The translations under genes and the position numbers were made by a program. The notes under the pieces are model-generated. The model saw only the letters and a program-made list of their open reading frames with translations, had not been told where the DNA came from and did no database searches. 64,000 bases of DNA. It comes from Glossina fuscipes (lineage: Eukaryota > Arthropoda > Insecta > Diptera > Glossinidae). Location of the stretch: the NCBI RefSeq assembly GCF_014805625.2, contig NW_023998416.1, positions 35,262,750-35,326,749 of the forward strand. The letters are read 5' to 3'. Within the stretch, counting starts at the first letter, position 1, and the number at the start of each line of letters is the position of its first letter. Below are positions 49,777 to 63,282 of this stretch, in pieces.

Positions 49777-50859
49777 TCCGACGAAGGACATATATATAAA
49801 TGAACTATTTATTTGGCTTATACCGAAGAGCAAAAAAAAAACTAACTAGATTTTCTTCCTCAGCGTTTTTGGGAGATTTTTCATATGAATAATAAACATT
49901 TTTTCTTTCGCTTTGCGCCGAAGCGCTCAAAAGCAACTATGGAAAAGTAGCTTTTTGTATGTATAAGCGATTGTATAGGTTGCATGCAGTAAATCGGTTT
50001 TTGGGAGCCACCTAATTTAATTGTTATTCCGCACAAAAACGATGTGTGTTCACAAAAATATATAACGAAAGCAAAGTGAAGAGAGAAAAGAAAAAGGAAA
50101 TTTACTTGATGATGACGACATATTTTTCTTTATTCTTTTTAGATTGCGCTGTTTAAAAAAAAAAAGCTTGAGAGCAATCTTTCAAATTAATAATTTTTTA
50201 AACTTTGCAAAAAGCATAGCTCCTGACATCGTATGGCTGATTGACTTAAAGACAACAAAAGCAAATTGTGAAGGATTTCTTTACTATAAATTGCAGGCGA
50301 AACTTATTTTTCCCTTTCATCACTGGATCTTACGGAATGACAGTGATTTAATTTATTGGTTTGCAATTGAGTGCTATTTTCTACATGCTTACACCGCATG
50401 GAGCATATAGTTGTGTGCCATTGTTGTATTTATTTTCACTTTCAGGGGCAATTGTATGTTTGCAACATTATTCTTAACCAGCTTCAAGGAAAAGTGTTTC
50501 AAACGCCAAGCCGGATAATAAGTTCAAATGGTGTATGGCTTTCCTCATTTATTTCCTGCATGATATATGAAAATATATATTTTATAAGCATGTAGGGCCT
50601 ACTTTTCACGAGAGGCCTTATATGGAACACAAAACTTGCACCGTTTTTAGTCGAAACTTATTAGAGTTCATATTTTGCCCTCTATTTTTGCCATAAAATA
50701 CCAATACATCATTTTTGCCATATAAAATCTTACCTTTCATAAGACCCGTTATATATGATGAAGCCGAAGAAATGAATTTACCTGCAATTTTGATATCAAA
50801 TGATCGTGTAAGGATTCACGGAACGTAGGAAGAGTTATGTGGGAGAAAGTGACTGTAGA

Positions 50860-51120
50860 AATGGGCGGATCTAATTTATTTTCAAAACAGTTCATCTTTG
50901 AAATAAAACGCATGCTGAAAATACCTTACGACCTTCATATTGCACGCAAAAGTATATGGACGCACCGTCTGATCGAAGGTCAGGTGAGCTCAAATTTGTT
51001 CAAAAAATATTTCTAAGTGAATCGGTGTAATAAGCTACCTCAGGTGGGTCTACCTGTAGTCTTATTTTTTAAGAATATTGCACACATTCACACAAACTTA
51101 ACCTCTATAGATGCACGATA
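50860..51120 (+). repeat. Probable decayed family A copy
   Basis: Contains agtgaatcggtgtaataagc, an aggtgggtct block and a cacacaaactta block, in the order of the family-A unit, with atggacgcaccgtctgatcg to the left. Divergence is high. Confidence 0.4.
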
Positions 51121-52559
51121 TATTGTGACGGTATAGGATGCAATAAAAGCAAATATTTCCAAATGATAAACTTTTACTGTCAAACGTGAATGTGGGTTAG
51201 AATGTATGTGACTTGGGTCATTTTAAAAAAAATAATGCAAAATCTTTAATTTTGATAATTTACTTATAACTACACAATAGCACATGCGATCATCAGTAAA
51301 AATGGGTCAAACTACTTGCATATCACCACAAAAAAAGCAGATGAGAACAGAAGACACAATTTTCTACTTTCTTACAATAAAAGGAAACCTGTTTTAAGTA
51401 ACGTTTGTATATAAAATAAACCCATGTGAGTTTGTCTTTATTTGTTTGTTCGCGCAACATATCTGACCTATATTACTTTTCTTTGAAATTGAAAAAAAAA
51501 AACTATTACATCTGAAGAGAATTTTTCTGTCAAAATTGCTTTTTTTTTTTTCTCGTATAAATTGGTTTCTGCCACTGGCAGCCACAACACCATCCAAATG
51601 AAATTTAACATAAGTATGTGTTTAGCAGCAGACAAGTAAACGGCTTCAAATAGGTTAATAATATTATTTTTGTTTCACTCATTCATCAAACCAAAAAGAA
51701 GTAATTCTATAAGCGTGCGTATATATAGGATGGATAATAAATTGTGGAATATATGCTATATTCTCCTGTATATTAGCAAAATGTACGATCATATTAAAAC
51801 AAGTTACATTTAGGGACGTCTTTGGTAGGTTTCCGATCCTTGTCCGAACTCGTTTGATCGCTGCATGCGTTATCGGCTACATAACAAGTGTCTTGAACTC
51901 CGTCTAACCATTCAATTGGAATCCAATTCTCAAATTATGAAGAAAATGGTTATTAGACGATTTTGGCTTTAGTGCTACTACTACCATCGCAAAAAATATG
52001 AGCGATAAATTTCTCAACACATTGCAACAGGCCTGTGAATGTGAAATCAATTTGCATTATATAAAAGATTCAATTATAACACTAAGAACAACAAAGGTTT
52101 TTAACTATTTTATCTATCAATTTTTACTTAGGAATATGTAGCAAGCAAGAGCTTGCAAATCATTGGAAAATTCGAAAAAAAATTATTTCCACTCGTTTGA
52201 CTAATTAATTAAAAAACAAAATGTGAAAAGTTCCTTTTAAAAAAATAAAAATTAAGAAAGCACAGATTACCCATAGATCCAAATGAAATTATTGCTCACT
52301 CACCAGAATATCATCCTTATCCATATTATGGCAGACAAAGTATGTCCTCTCTTTCAATCGATATTTAAATCCTGAAAAATAAAATGAAGATTTTCATTTT
52401 AAGTAGAATTTAGGTAAAACACACAAGTAAATCAAATATTTCATCTGTAAAGTGTCGTAACAAGACGAGCTAACCGCAAATGTTACTTACTCGTCACCTA
52501 TAAAAGCAAATCAGAAAACCGTCTCCACGAATTAAGCTTGTAAGTAACGAAATTCTAGT

Positions 52560-52870
52560 CGAGATATTGGATACCAAAGATTTGACCCAAGGGCGGGAAT
52601 AACCTTTTCCTTGCTGTATTATACCCTATATTATTTGTGGCATGAGGGGTTATTAAGTATGATATATATAACACCTACAAGGACTTCAAGTAGTCGCTCT
52701 TCTAACAGAGTTTTAAAAACGTATTCGTGATTGCAACAGACGGGCGGACATGCAGACAAGCCAGCATGGCTCATGTCGATCACGAAATATACCTCGTCGT
52801 ACCTTGGAGACACTTTTCACCCATTGTGTATAGTTTACAAATCCGATGTGCACCCAGTAATTATGAAAAC
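52560..52870. repeat. Probable decayed dispersed repeat
   Basis: Contains acgggcggacatgcagacaa, then agcatggctcatgtcgat and, at the left, a ttataccctatattattt block. These are the ggcggacat and taccct elements found in family A. No coding potential is seen. Confidence 0.4.
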
Positions 52871-55800
52871 AAATCTGATGTCTGAAAATTAACAACAATC
52901 ATGCTTCCAAATATCACATAGAAATAAAAGCAGCAACCTTTTAAGAAAATGTGCCTTGAGAATTTTTCTGACTGTATTTTTGTTTGCTTTTTTAGGAAAA
53001 TTATTAACCTAAGTCAGAATTATGAAATCTTAAGGATAAACGATAATTAAGGATAGCAATAAAACTTGCTGTGCGTAAGCAAGTGAGCAAGTTTACAGCT
53101 GCAAAGAATGCAGCAACGACCTGCGAACGTGTATGCGAATGAAATAATGGGTTAACGGGAGTTGACGGCAGCAGTTTTGACAAAAAAAATATTTTAAATA
53201 ACTTATAGTTTTAATAGAAATAATAGTTAAAGACAAATATGTTTAAGATCTTATGTATGCACACTGATGCTAGCTAGAAATCAAAAGCTTATGTACACGA
53301 ATGAGGCCATAGACGAACTTCCTTCCTCTTTCCTTTGTGCAACCGCATTCCTTCAACAATAAAACACTTTTTCTCAGTATTTACTGCCCTTAATTTATTT
53401 TTTTTAATTTTTCATGCACCCTTTGCTTTGCTTCGCAAACTGAAATTTCATACAGTGATTAAGGCCATGATTTTATATTCGTTTCATTTATTCTTTTCAC
53501 ACAAACAGCAAAAAGCATTTATATTCAGATGATACACTCATCTCGACTACATTGCATAACCATTCATAAACAAGTAAATTATATTGCATTTCATCACGGA
53601 AAGCTGAATGCAGTACTACGAACGCCTGCCTATGGCTTTGAAAATAACAAAACATTGACCGCACTTGACGTTTAATTCAATAGAATGCATATACAGCTAC
53701 ACAATAGGATAAATGTTCAGATATGCTGCGCAAGACGCCCACTTTCCACATACATTTATGAAAGGGTTGTCAGATCGGCACGCCAGTTGTTAATATGCAA
53801 ACAACAAATTGCGAGGTAAAACTGAGGAAAACATGAGAACTATGTACGAAAGCTAAAAAAAATTTCCAAAAAAAATTCTATCGTCACATTTAAGCTTACA
53901 TTTAGAAATTCTACTTTAAATTCCTTCCTTGGAGTGCAATTGAAACCAAAGACTTCGTTTGCTTACTCATATAGAACAAACAAGAACATACTGTACTGGT
54001 TAGAGACAGATCCTCTTACATACGTCGTAACAATTTGAAATCGTTTGTTGCAAAACATTAGTTTAGCAACGACATGTACGATGAGCTAGCTCATTAATCA
54101 AAGAAAAGTGTGAAATATATCAATTCGTGCATTCTGATAGGCCTTGAGAGTTAATCACAGTGCGGTCGTAGCGCCGCCAGGTGAACATATTTAAACTAAA
54201 CAACAATTGTCCCGGAAAGCTGCATTTATCCCATTTGTATCTACCCTTGCGGAGAAGCTTGCAGATAGGTGCATGCATCAAGCCAGAAAGCAAGCTAAAT
54301 ATTTGGTGAAGCAGTGCTTTCCAGTTGGCACAACTCTATGCTCAATCGATTTTGGGCAAATATAAAGCCGAATGGGAAAATTGGTTGTACAATCTGCCAG
54401 CTGCCGATCGAAATTAAAGTCGATGAATGGCCTACTAAGGCGAGCCCCAATCGTAGAGGCGATATTGCATCTTTGAATGGTACCTTACTTGCTGGTAACG
54501 AACGGAACTCGAACGTGTCGATGTGTCATTCAAAAACGTTGCGACTATATTGTTCTGAAGAGTGAAGGGTGAGTCGCGTGTATTGGGTTCCAGAGAAATA
54601 GCACGGTCCTCTGACCCTTCCGCATTCAAATATAATTTCTTCTATAAGCGCTGCAAGTAGTATTCTGGTCGTATTTCTCAACATCTAACTGTTCTTCGTA
54701 ACCCGTGGCGCCGAAATGGAATGAGAGAAAACCGGGCAGGCTATTTTGAAATTAGAAAAATGTCAAATCACTTTCTGCTGGATACTACCAGAAACATAAC
54801 GAGTGTAGAAAAGTGGAAATCACATTATTATTGGTTACGTTAGTCGTTAGAAAACCAAAAAAATATAATAAATTATGTGAATTTCTGATTACATTTTTAT
54901 TCACCTACAACGTTGCGTTTCTTTTTTTCTACTGTATATGAATAAATCTCGTGTTTACATAAAAATTCGCTTCGAGTTTCGTATTTTTCGTTTTAGACAT
55001 TTGTCGCTAGCGCTAACTTAATTTAATTCCAAAGAAGCCTAAAATTAAATATACATACGAAAGCTATACTTTCTTTATCTTTACCTCGACATTCAATCTT
55101 TTCAATTCATATGTGTTAAATTTACGTCTAAAGTATATATGTATATATTCCCTATTTTATTGTTTCATAACTGTTTAAATATGTATAAATACTTTCGAAT
55201 ACATAACACATGATAATTATGTATGCGTATGCAAGTATGTTCACATAGAAATACATACACAAGTACTTACTGATTGAAATGAACCTATTCATCTTAATCA
55301 TCATTCGATTAAACTACTAGTGGCTTAGTTTACGTACGTACAGTCTATATAAACTGCAAGCAATTTTTATTAGGCAGCGGTAGTATTAGTAATATTAGTA
55401 GTAGAGCTTTAGGAAATAATTTTCTGGTTAACTACCACAACACTTGACTGATCGTTATCATTCCGTCTCGAAATAAGTCAGCTAAGCGTATAATGTTATA
55501 ACTTCAAGATATTTCGATCAATGTACCTTATGGATGTTAGTTTTATTTCTTTGTTTTTCGACTTATGTTGCTTTTAAATTGCACAGCCATACATATATCT
55601 TTATTATATGTAATAAACAATTTCTTCAACATTCAACATCACCCTACTGAACTAAAAAATTTGACGACAACTTTCAAATTTTAAGAATTGCACGTCTCAT
55701 AAATATGCGAATAATCAGTTCATAAATCCGTTCGCAATACATTTTCAACTAAGTAATTTTCTACACTTTTGAGAAGAGAGAGAAAAACATCGAAGTGCAA

Positions 55801-58049
55801 TTGTGTGCCACTAAAAACTCGACCAAATGTCGATGCAAACAGAATGCTAGCAGAAAAGTCTATGTTTCAATATGTGGTGATGAAAATTGATCAATAATAG
55901 TAATCTCATACAAAATTGAACTCTACAAAATTTAGACTATCTACACCTATTTTTTGATTCTGCCCAATGTGAGGATTAAACTTGTATTACATTCACAAAA
56001 ATATGCGTTTATATAGAAAAAAGATATATTTTTTATGTTCTATAATAAAAATAAGAATTGCGTTAACCAAAGTGGTGTAGGGTATTTAATAGTAGGCCTT
56101 ACCGCACTATAATGTTCTTACTTGTTTTTGTTTAGGTTGGCACTCCAGCTGACTCTTGCGCATCGTATTTCATTCCAATATCTGCGTAGTGGATGCTACA
56201 AGTTTCTTTGCTTCCATCATTGCGATTCCCGATTAAAACAAGATCGGACCTGAGACATAGTTACAACATTAATAAAGAAACTGTTTGGAGAAAGTAACGA
56301 AAGCGTATGAAACTTGTAGGATTTGCATTACGGATAAGGATGTCTTTATGCTCACTGACGTCGTCATTAGATTGCAACTGCAATCGTCGCTAAAAGGTTA
56401 CACCTCCTTAAAGCACATAGTAGACAGGACTGTGAAAATTACTATCGCAAAGTCGGACTGCAATCCGACATTTCTCTGACAAATATAACGACTCAAATAA
56501 TAATAACTAAATAATAAAAATACTCTGAAAAATAAAGCTTGTGATCGCGAGAAAGAGTCGTTGCACACAAATAACAAATTACAGCTCCAGAGAAAGACTG
56601 CGATGATAATAAAGTAACACAAGCACGTACACATATAGAAAGTTTCTCTTTTTTCAACACTACTAGTTATATTCGGTTCAGAACGAATCCTGTAATACCC
56701 ATCACTCCCCTATATACGATCTCCTTGCTTGCAAAATACAACGAAGATCTATTCTTATCGCATGTGATAGATGTAAAAAACCACATTATTGTACGATTTG
56801 TTAGCGTTTTACGGTCGTTGTGGAAAACAAAAAACAATTTTACATACAACTCCTTACAGAAACTTAGGTTCATGGATTCCGGCACTCCATCCGCGAACTT
56901 TGTTGAACAAATATGTGTACACTAAAAGTTTTAAAATTTCAAGTCCACGCTACAGAAAAAATGAAAATTAATGTTTTTTTATTTGTTTTGGTAATTCTGA
57001 ACGGCCCCATGTATCAATTTACTTAATTTGAAACCAAAATAATAAACAAATTTTATCAAAATTGTGAATTTATTAGACTGAAATATTCTCGTTGACACAC
57101 CATATATGCACTTCATGGAACTTCCAGTGGATATTTTTTTGGATTACAAATATTTAAAAAAACATTTATACCCGCTGTAAAGTATACAAAACGACAGAAA
57201 AAAATTTTTTTGAAATCAATTATCTAATTGTTCAGCGTTCAATTAAAGTGAAACGAAATTAAAAAATAATTTCACTTTGTGAGAAAATAAACTTTTACTC
57301 ACTTTGTTTTGCACCTACAAACCTCTGAGAGCGCTTATTATTCCTAGTCGGTGTTAAAAGTTTCCATTACATCTTAATTTGAATAATTAAACGCTTGGCG
57401 TTTGGAACGAAAATAGCATTCTGCACACTTTGAAGAAAATCGGACAACGTTGGGTTGGACCAATAATACCAAGCATTCCGGAATATTCAAAGGGCGGAGG
57501 TACATAACATAGGGCAAACACAAATGCAAATAGATTAGTTGATGATACGTAATATTTCTAAAGGAGGAAGTACCAGAGAGAGGAAACAGAAACATTGATT
57601 TCGATGTGCAGACAAATGATTTAACTGTCCCTACAGACCGAAAAGTCAAGTTTATGTTTAATCGAAAGTTTTGGCTGGAAGATTTATGCACATATCCACA
57701 TACATGTACATGTTCCATCCAAACTGTCCATATCCATTCAAAATGCCAAAATATTAGTTTTTAATTGTTTTCTTTGTGGAAACATTAAAACTTAAGTATT
57801 TTTTTCAAGACGTGCTTTTAAATTAGCGTTGACAGTAAAAATTTTCCGATTTAATCCAGTCGCAATAGGACATTAGGCCCAAGCATGGCGATGCACCAAG
57901 CACTAGTAAGAGCACCAATCTATGTATGAACTGCCACACAGACATCATAGATCGAATAATTTAGAACCCTTTCCTGGAATGATTTTACCTTGTTTGCCCA
58001 TCTATTAGATGTATGTCCAAGTATCTCAATCTACAGGTAGCAATTTTTG

Positions 58050-58165
58050 GTGTAGTTTGACGAAATTTGATATAGTGACCTGCTTTGCACGAAGGACGAA
58101 CGATTGGGAACGGTTTATATCGGCCCATTTTTGCGATCATTCCCAGCAGATGCCTTATCTTGGAA
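58050..58165 (+). repeat. Probable decayed family A copy
   Basis: tttgacgaaatttgatatag and a cggcccatttttgcgatcat block correspond in order to the atgaaatttggtac and actttttcgaccatt blocks of the copy at 15160-15440. Confidence 0.4.
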
Positions 58166-60460
58166 AGGGGACTTAACAAAAATCGCTGGACGATAGTATT
58201 TCGGCATATTTAGTTGATGTGAAGAATTTCAAGGGAATAGATGAAACTTTCCATACTCGCTCCTATACAATCCTTCCTATAAAAATTTAGCCTTTGTATA
58301 GTAAAACTTATGCAGTACAATTTTGAATATTTCACAGCTTGATCCATGAAAAGAGTTTGATAAGAAAATTAAAATATACAAAGTTTGGACCATGTAGACA
58401 CATTTTTTACATTCCTTCACATATGAAGGTTTTGATGAAGCATAACTGTTTGATATGATTTTTTTTAAGTTTTTGCTTACTTTAAATTTCGTTATGGCGG
58501 TGATACGAAAAAACATACTTTAAAGCAAAATGGAACTTTCCAGGGAGGATTGCGATGCGACACTCGTGATTTTAACAACAGACCCATGCAAGGAGAAAAG
58601 CAAATAAATTTTTTAAATCCTGTCGGTCGCGAATTATAATGTTCAAGTGGTTTCCGCACGTACGTGCAATAATATAGGTGGCATAATAAACAAAAGCAAA
58701 AAATAAAATTCTCAATTTCTCACACGAAAATATTTCCGAGTAATCACACAAGCAAGAAAATTTTTTTACGCGAACCGTCCGGGCAACTGCAAGTTAAAAA
58801 TAAGTTAACGAAAATACAACCATAAGCAAAGAAAAACGAAACATAAAAGTTACACATATGTATGTACATTTAATATAATCAGAGGAACACATTTGGGAAG
58901 ACATTTCAATTCTCCACGCTCTGGATAGGTATTGTGTTTAATTGCTTGTCTTTTCGCATAGGAATCATGTTCATTTGCAAAAAAAAGGTAGAAAAGCTTG
59001 TTAAAAAGAACTTTGTCAAGTTTTACTTAAAAATAAACGGCGTAAAAATTTTGAGCTTTAAATGAATTGAATTTGGAAATCGTCTGCATTTCGCCATAAG
59101 TTTTTCGTCTTAAAATCTAACGCCAGATAAGTGCCTTTTCGATGGATATTTCTGATTGCTACAATAAAAACATGGGCAAATTTAAAGTTACTATTAATAA
59201 CAACACGAAATCAATATATTCATGAAAAATGTCACAGACAGCACACTAAAATGATGAAATTTTATACAAACTTAAAGAAAATCCAAGTTTTCCAAATCCA
59301 AGTTATAAAAGAATTAATAATGCAATGAGTTACAGACAAAAACCTTTTTTTTTGATGGACCAAGAATCACAACATGACAATATGTTTATAAGAAAAAGTA
59401 TCGTGTAGCCATTATTTTTTAGTAAAAAGTAAAACTCACCAGCACAACCATTCTTATTCTTATAGAGCCGTTTAAATTATTTTTATTTTTTTGTCACTAA
59501 TATATTCTTTTAGAGGTTTTTGCACAATAGAGCAAAAAGTCACTATTTCTACTAAAAATTTTCTTCCTTAATCCGAAGAGAGTGCAAATTTATACTCCTT
59601 GACAAAATACCCACAGAGGTTACACTCTCTATATAAATATAGAGAAAACGGTGTTACCACTTAATCAGATCACATGTCAGCTTTATAATCGACAAGTTAG
59701 CAAGAGAAACGAAAGAAAAAGTATGTTTGCTCATTTACTTGTAAATCCGTTTTTGTTTTAATTTTTAAGAAAATCAAACTCATCGCCATGGCCATCAAAT
59801 CAAGCAAAAAACGAAATGCCTGATTTGTTGTTGATATTCTCTCGATTATGAATCAATAAAAAATTTCACTATATTTGCTTAAAAAACGCACATTGCCACC
59901 AACCAGTCGTTTTATACGTTAATACCACAAACATTATGAGATCCCCGAATTCGGGAGGGGCGCTTTAAGTTCATAATATTAATTAATATAATATTTTCAA
60001 GTTTTTCAATTTAGATACAAAGAAAATCATCCCTATTAGAAACGAGTGCACGCAATCACACTTGTATACTTTTCCTTCTCGCTTTAGAAAGTAACACTTT
60101 TTAAGTCTTCCAAAAATGTGCCAAAAAATCTTTTTCATATTTAGTTAATTGCTTCGATAATTAATTTTCTCATATGTGTGATAAATTATCATTTTATATT
60201 TCTTCCCCATCACTTCACTTTTATTTTTGTTTGCTCTGAAAAGAAAATCTTTCACTTTTCGAGAGACAAGCGCTACGTCCGTTTCTTGATGGCTTTTAAT
60301 GACATATTTATATATATTATGATATTTATAATTCGCTTACATTATTTTGTTTATATTAATTGTTATTTTTTTTTTACCTCTCTTTTGCTTATGGTTTGTA
60401 ATATCTCCCGGTGTTATGTATTGAAAATAAAAAACTTGTTTCTTTATTTACACATATAAA

Positions 60461-60461
60461 A

Positions 60462-60494
<33 letters not shown>

Positions 60495-60496
60495 CA
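60461..60496. repeat. TA microsatellite
   Basis: A run of TA dinucleotides with one interruption (tatg). Confidence 0.9.
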
Positions 60497-60960
60497 CACG
60501 TTTATTATGTACATTTACATGCTTTTTATTTGCGATATAAAAATTTCACATAAGCTTTATAACAATTTATTTACTGTGTATTAAGTTTTTTTCTAAGAAA
60601 TTTACACAAAATTCTAACTTTTTCGGAGGCACGGACAATTTACGTCTTTCACGTCACGTCACCATCAAAACAAAAATAAAATGAGGCGACAGAGGCGACA
60701 ACAACAAATTTATATCTCGACACATTATCGTACTCAAAAAGCAAGTGAGAATACGAGAAGTATAGAGATGCTGCTTATTCATTTCATTTCATTCATGTGC
60801 GCAGCAAAGTAGATTTTACTCTCAGAAAAAGTTTAAAACGGCATTCATAAAAATATCCAGCAAGGTAACTTTTACTCTCAGCAAACCAACTCGCAACTAC
60901 AACTCCTAATTGCTACTCGCACCTAAACCTAAAAGCATAGGACACCGCTGTTAAAATGCT

Positions 60961-61087
60961 ATTTAACAGTAGTTTCCATTACTTTTCCGACGGCTTTGCA
61001 TTTTAACAGAAGTTTCCACTATTTGCTTGCCATTTAACAGAAGTTTCTACTACTTGTTTGCCATTTAACAAAATTTCTAATGCTGCC
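60961..61087. repeat. Short tandem array, about 31-bp unit
   Basis: Four degenerate units start with (a/t)tttaacag near 60961, 61000, 61032 and 61063. Units 2 and 3 are nearly identical (31-32 bp, aacagaagtttc then a ctact/ctatt and ttgcttgcc/ttgtttgcc block). Unit 1 is longer and unit 4 truncated. Just ahead, ctgttaaa and tttaacag form an 8-bp inverted pair (60948-60969). Confidence 0.8.
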
Positions 61088-62630
61088 AAGTAATCAAAGA
61101 AACTTTCTCTCAGAACCAACAACATTTTAAAACAACAATGCCAGCGACGCAACAAGCAAAACGCTATAGCAGAGAAAGAAGAAGATAGGGCTACCAACTT
61201 TATTGAATTTAATATTTTGTACATTTTCACGTCTTTTTCGGTAAATGCTGGCTTTCTACCATGAATAAAAAATTTTAGAAGCCATGCACGACATATGCAC
61301 ATTCTTAACCATACTTTCCAGCTATTCCGATCATAAATTTATGTCAAAAAAATTAACTTAAAGAGACAAGTGCGAAATGAGATTTCTGGATTTTGACTTT
61401 CTCTTGCTATGTGTGTGCCCAAAGCGTGCCGGAAACGCTCTTTCAAGCTGTCAGATCAGGTGCAAGCAAAATAACTCGCGCCTTTCGCTAATATTTTTAT
61501 ACTGGGATAGATTGATTGTTTAGCATTTCAATTATAAAAGGAAACAGCCGTAAATAAACTGAGTAAAATTGTTGTTGTTTAGTTACAACCAGCTGAACCA
61601 AACCAGACAATTTTAAATTTGCGAAAGATAAGTATATTTATCATCTTTTTTTGCTTACTTTTTACACCAGTTGTCTAAGTAATACTTAGTATATGTGCTT
61701 ATACGGCATATAAAAAAGTTGAAAGTTCAAGTTCAGAACTGAATGTTTTCCTAAGAACTGAAAATAAGAATTATAAAAAATTATTTCATTTCATTTCATT
61801 TTAACAAAATTGTACACACTTTTGTTGAGGTTTATGTAACTTCGTTATTGATTGCATCATTGTAAACAAAAAAATGTCAAATTTACCTATCATATTCCCT
61901 ATACTTTTTCAAAATAAATTTCTAATAACGCAAGCCATATGCTAGCAAAACTAAACCAAACTTTCGAAACGGAACCCTTGTTAACGAAATTACGGATAAC
62001 CATTAATTTTATTAATCATTCTTGTTCACAGCTCTTTCAAAGTGTGTCGGAGATCTTTTGACGTATAATGAAACTTGGTTTAAAAAGTAAACAAAGAATT
62101 TGTTTGAGTGTTTATTAAACCCTAATGAAAACCCATAATAAAAATTTTGAAAGTTGAAAGATTGCCTTCATTATAATTTAATTTAACTTTTAAATTTTTC
62201 ATTAAGTATTTTTCTTTCTCATATTAGAATAATAAAAAATAAGGAGCGGAAACAAAAACTAAAATAAAGAAAAAATTGGCGGCAAATGGTCGCTTTAGTG
62301 GTAGATAGTAAGAAAAAGGAATTCATCTTCGTTAATATTCTAACGGTTTTTTTTTAACATTTTAAAGAAAATACTATGGAATGTTAGTTTTTCATAAAGG
62401 AAGGCTTTCTGTTATTGAGAAAGGCGTTAAAGCTGTATTTTAGCGATATTCCTTTGTAAAGTAATCATTCTCGTTCACAGCTCCTTGAACTTTTCGCAAA
62501 CCCTGTCTTCATCCAACTTAGATCGAGCAAGATTCTTCATTGAAAAAAAATTTACATAATTTGCAAAAATTGTTGCTTGAAGATTAGATAGGCTTTTTTC
62601 GGTATTTTCGAGTGCTAAAACTTGCAATCT

Positions 62631-62636
62631 TTTATT
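62631..62636 (-). promoter_or_regulatory. Candidate polyadenylation signal of the Iwr1-like gene
   Basis: Forward tttatt is AATAAA on the coding strand, about 31 nt downstream of the stop codon, giving a very short 3' UTR. Position and canonical form favour it. Confidence 0.5.
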
Positions 62637-62666
62637 TTTAAATCAACATGGTATAATCTGTATCTA

Positions 62667-62998
62667 TTATTCTTCTTCACGTTCATTCTCATTAGCACTC
62701 TGAAAAGAATCATCACTGAAAGGAATATAATCATCATCTTCATCGTTGTCGTCTGAATTAGCCTTCAAAACATTCTCTCCACTGCTGAGAGCGTTAGTAT
62801 TCATTCTAACATGCCGAGCCTTGTAACGCGCGTAGGCAACTCCATAGCGTGCAGCATCGTAATAATCAACGTCTTCACAAAAATCCTCGTCTTCAAAATT
62901 GATTGTATGAATATAAGGGTCCTCATATGAATTGTAGTAATTATCATTATCTGCCGAGGAGGAACTAGACGAACTGTCAGTTTCTTCGTCATCCTTAC
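62667..62998 (-). CDS. Iwr1-like gene, last exon
   Basis: Acceptor TATTATACTAG|GT completes a Gly codon, giving GKDDEETDSSSSSSADND. It is rich in Asp/Glu/Tyr, with a less acidic centre (RYGVAYARYKARHVRMN) and PFSDDSFQSANENEREEE before TAA. Confidence 0.72.
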
Positions 62999-63282
62999 CT
63001 AGTATAATAAATGTACATGAATGTACAGTGAGTCAAATTCTCCTGTACATACGTATTTACTTACCGAAAACAAAATTGTTCATTGCTGTACTGAGATTTT
63101 CGAATTTTTCATTGCCATATTCATCTGGGCTTTCACTGCTGTTACAAACCATTTCATCGTCTTCGTCAGGATAATCGTTAGCAAAGTAATTTTCTTCGTT
63201 GGAATCTTCCGAGTCGTATTTGTCATCGCTGTCTTCGTTATTGTAGCAATCTTCATAAACCAGATCATCAAAAGGACGAATA
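62667..63282 (-). CDS. Iwr1/SLC7A6OS-like RNA polymerase II nuclear import factor, 3' part
   Basis: Proteins of this family bind assembled RNA polymerase II in the cytoplasm and direct its nuclear import. Two exons are visible, 63282..63065 and 62998..62667, joined in phase (TTCG|GTAAGT to ACTAG|GT) across a 66-bp intron. They encode about 182 residues. The first exon reads SIRPFDDLVYEDC, then YDSEDSNEENYFANDYPDED; the EDSNEEN...NDYPDED pattern is what I know from the Iwr1 domain. The second exon is highly acidic with DYYDAARYGVAYARYKAR and ends EREEE-stop. The exon needs a two-base leftover from an upstream exon, and no such exon with the usual YVYDLYY-type sequence is found to 64000, so the 5' part lies beyond the window. 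The Drosophila homologue may be fs(2)ltoPP43, from memory and unverified. Confidence 0.7.
63065..63282 (-). CDS. Iwr1-like gene, penultimate exon
   Basis: Acceptor TTTTTTTCAATTTCAG|T after a long pyrimidine tract, phase 2. It carries the diagnostic acidic motif with DLVYEDC and NDYPDED and ends at donor TTCG|GTAAGT, phase 1. The plus-strand frame over it is an antisense shadow. Confidence 0.72.

Larger units (their letters stand above)
46341..62666. other. Gene-poor region between CdGAPr and the Iwr1-like gene
   Basis: More than 16 kb with no gene I can support apart from one coding-like frame at 46767-46941. It presumably contains the CdGAPr 5' UTR and promoter. It contains scattered family-A and family-B repeat copies, a CA microsatellite (49718-49776), a TA microsatellite (60461-60496) and a short tandem array (60961-61087). 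Confidence 0.5.

Noticed and set aside
49651..49833. Cys/Val-rich minus-strand frame
   Set aside because: Translation of the CA microsatellite.
57374..57718. 114-residue minus-strand frame
   Set aside because: No domain, no supporting neighbours, and composition consistent with chance in repeat-derived sequence.
61003..61302. 99-residue minus-strand frame
   Set aside because: It ends within the short tandem array and shows no family resemblance.
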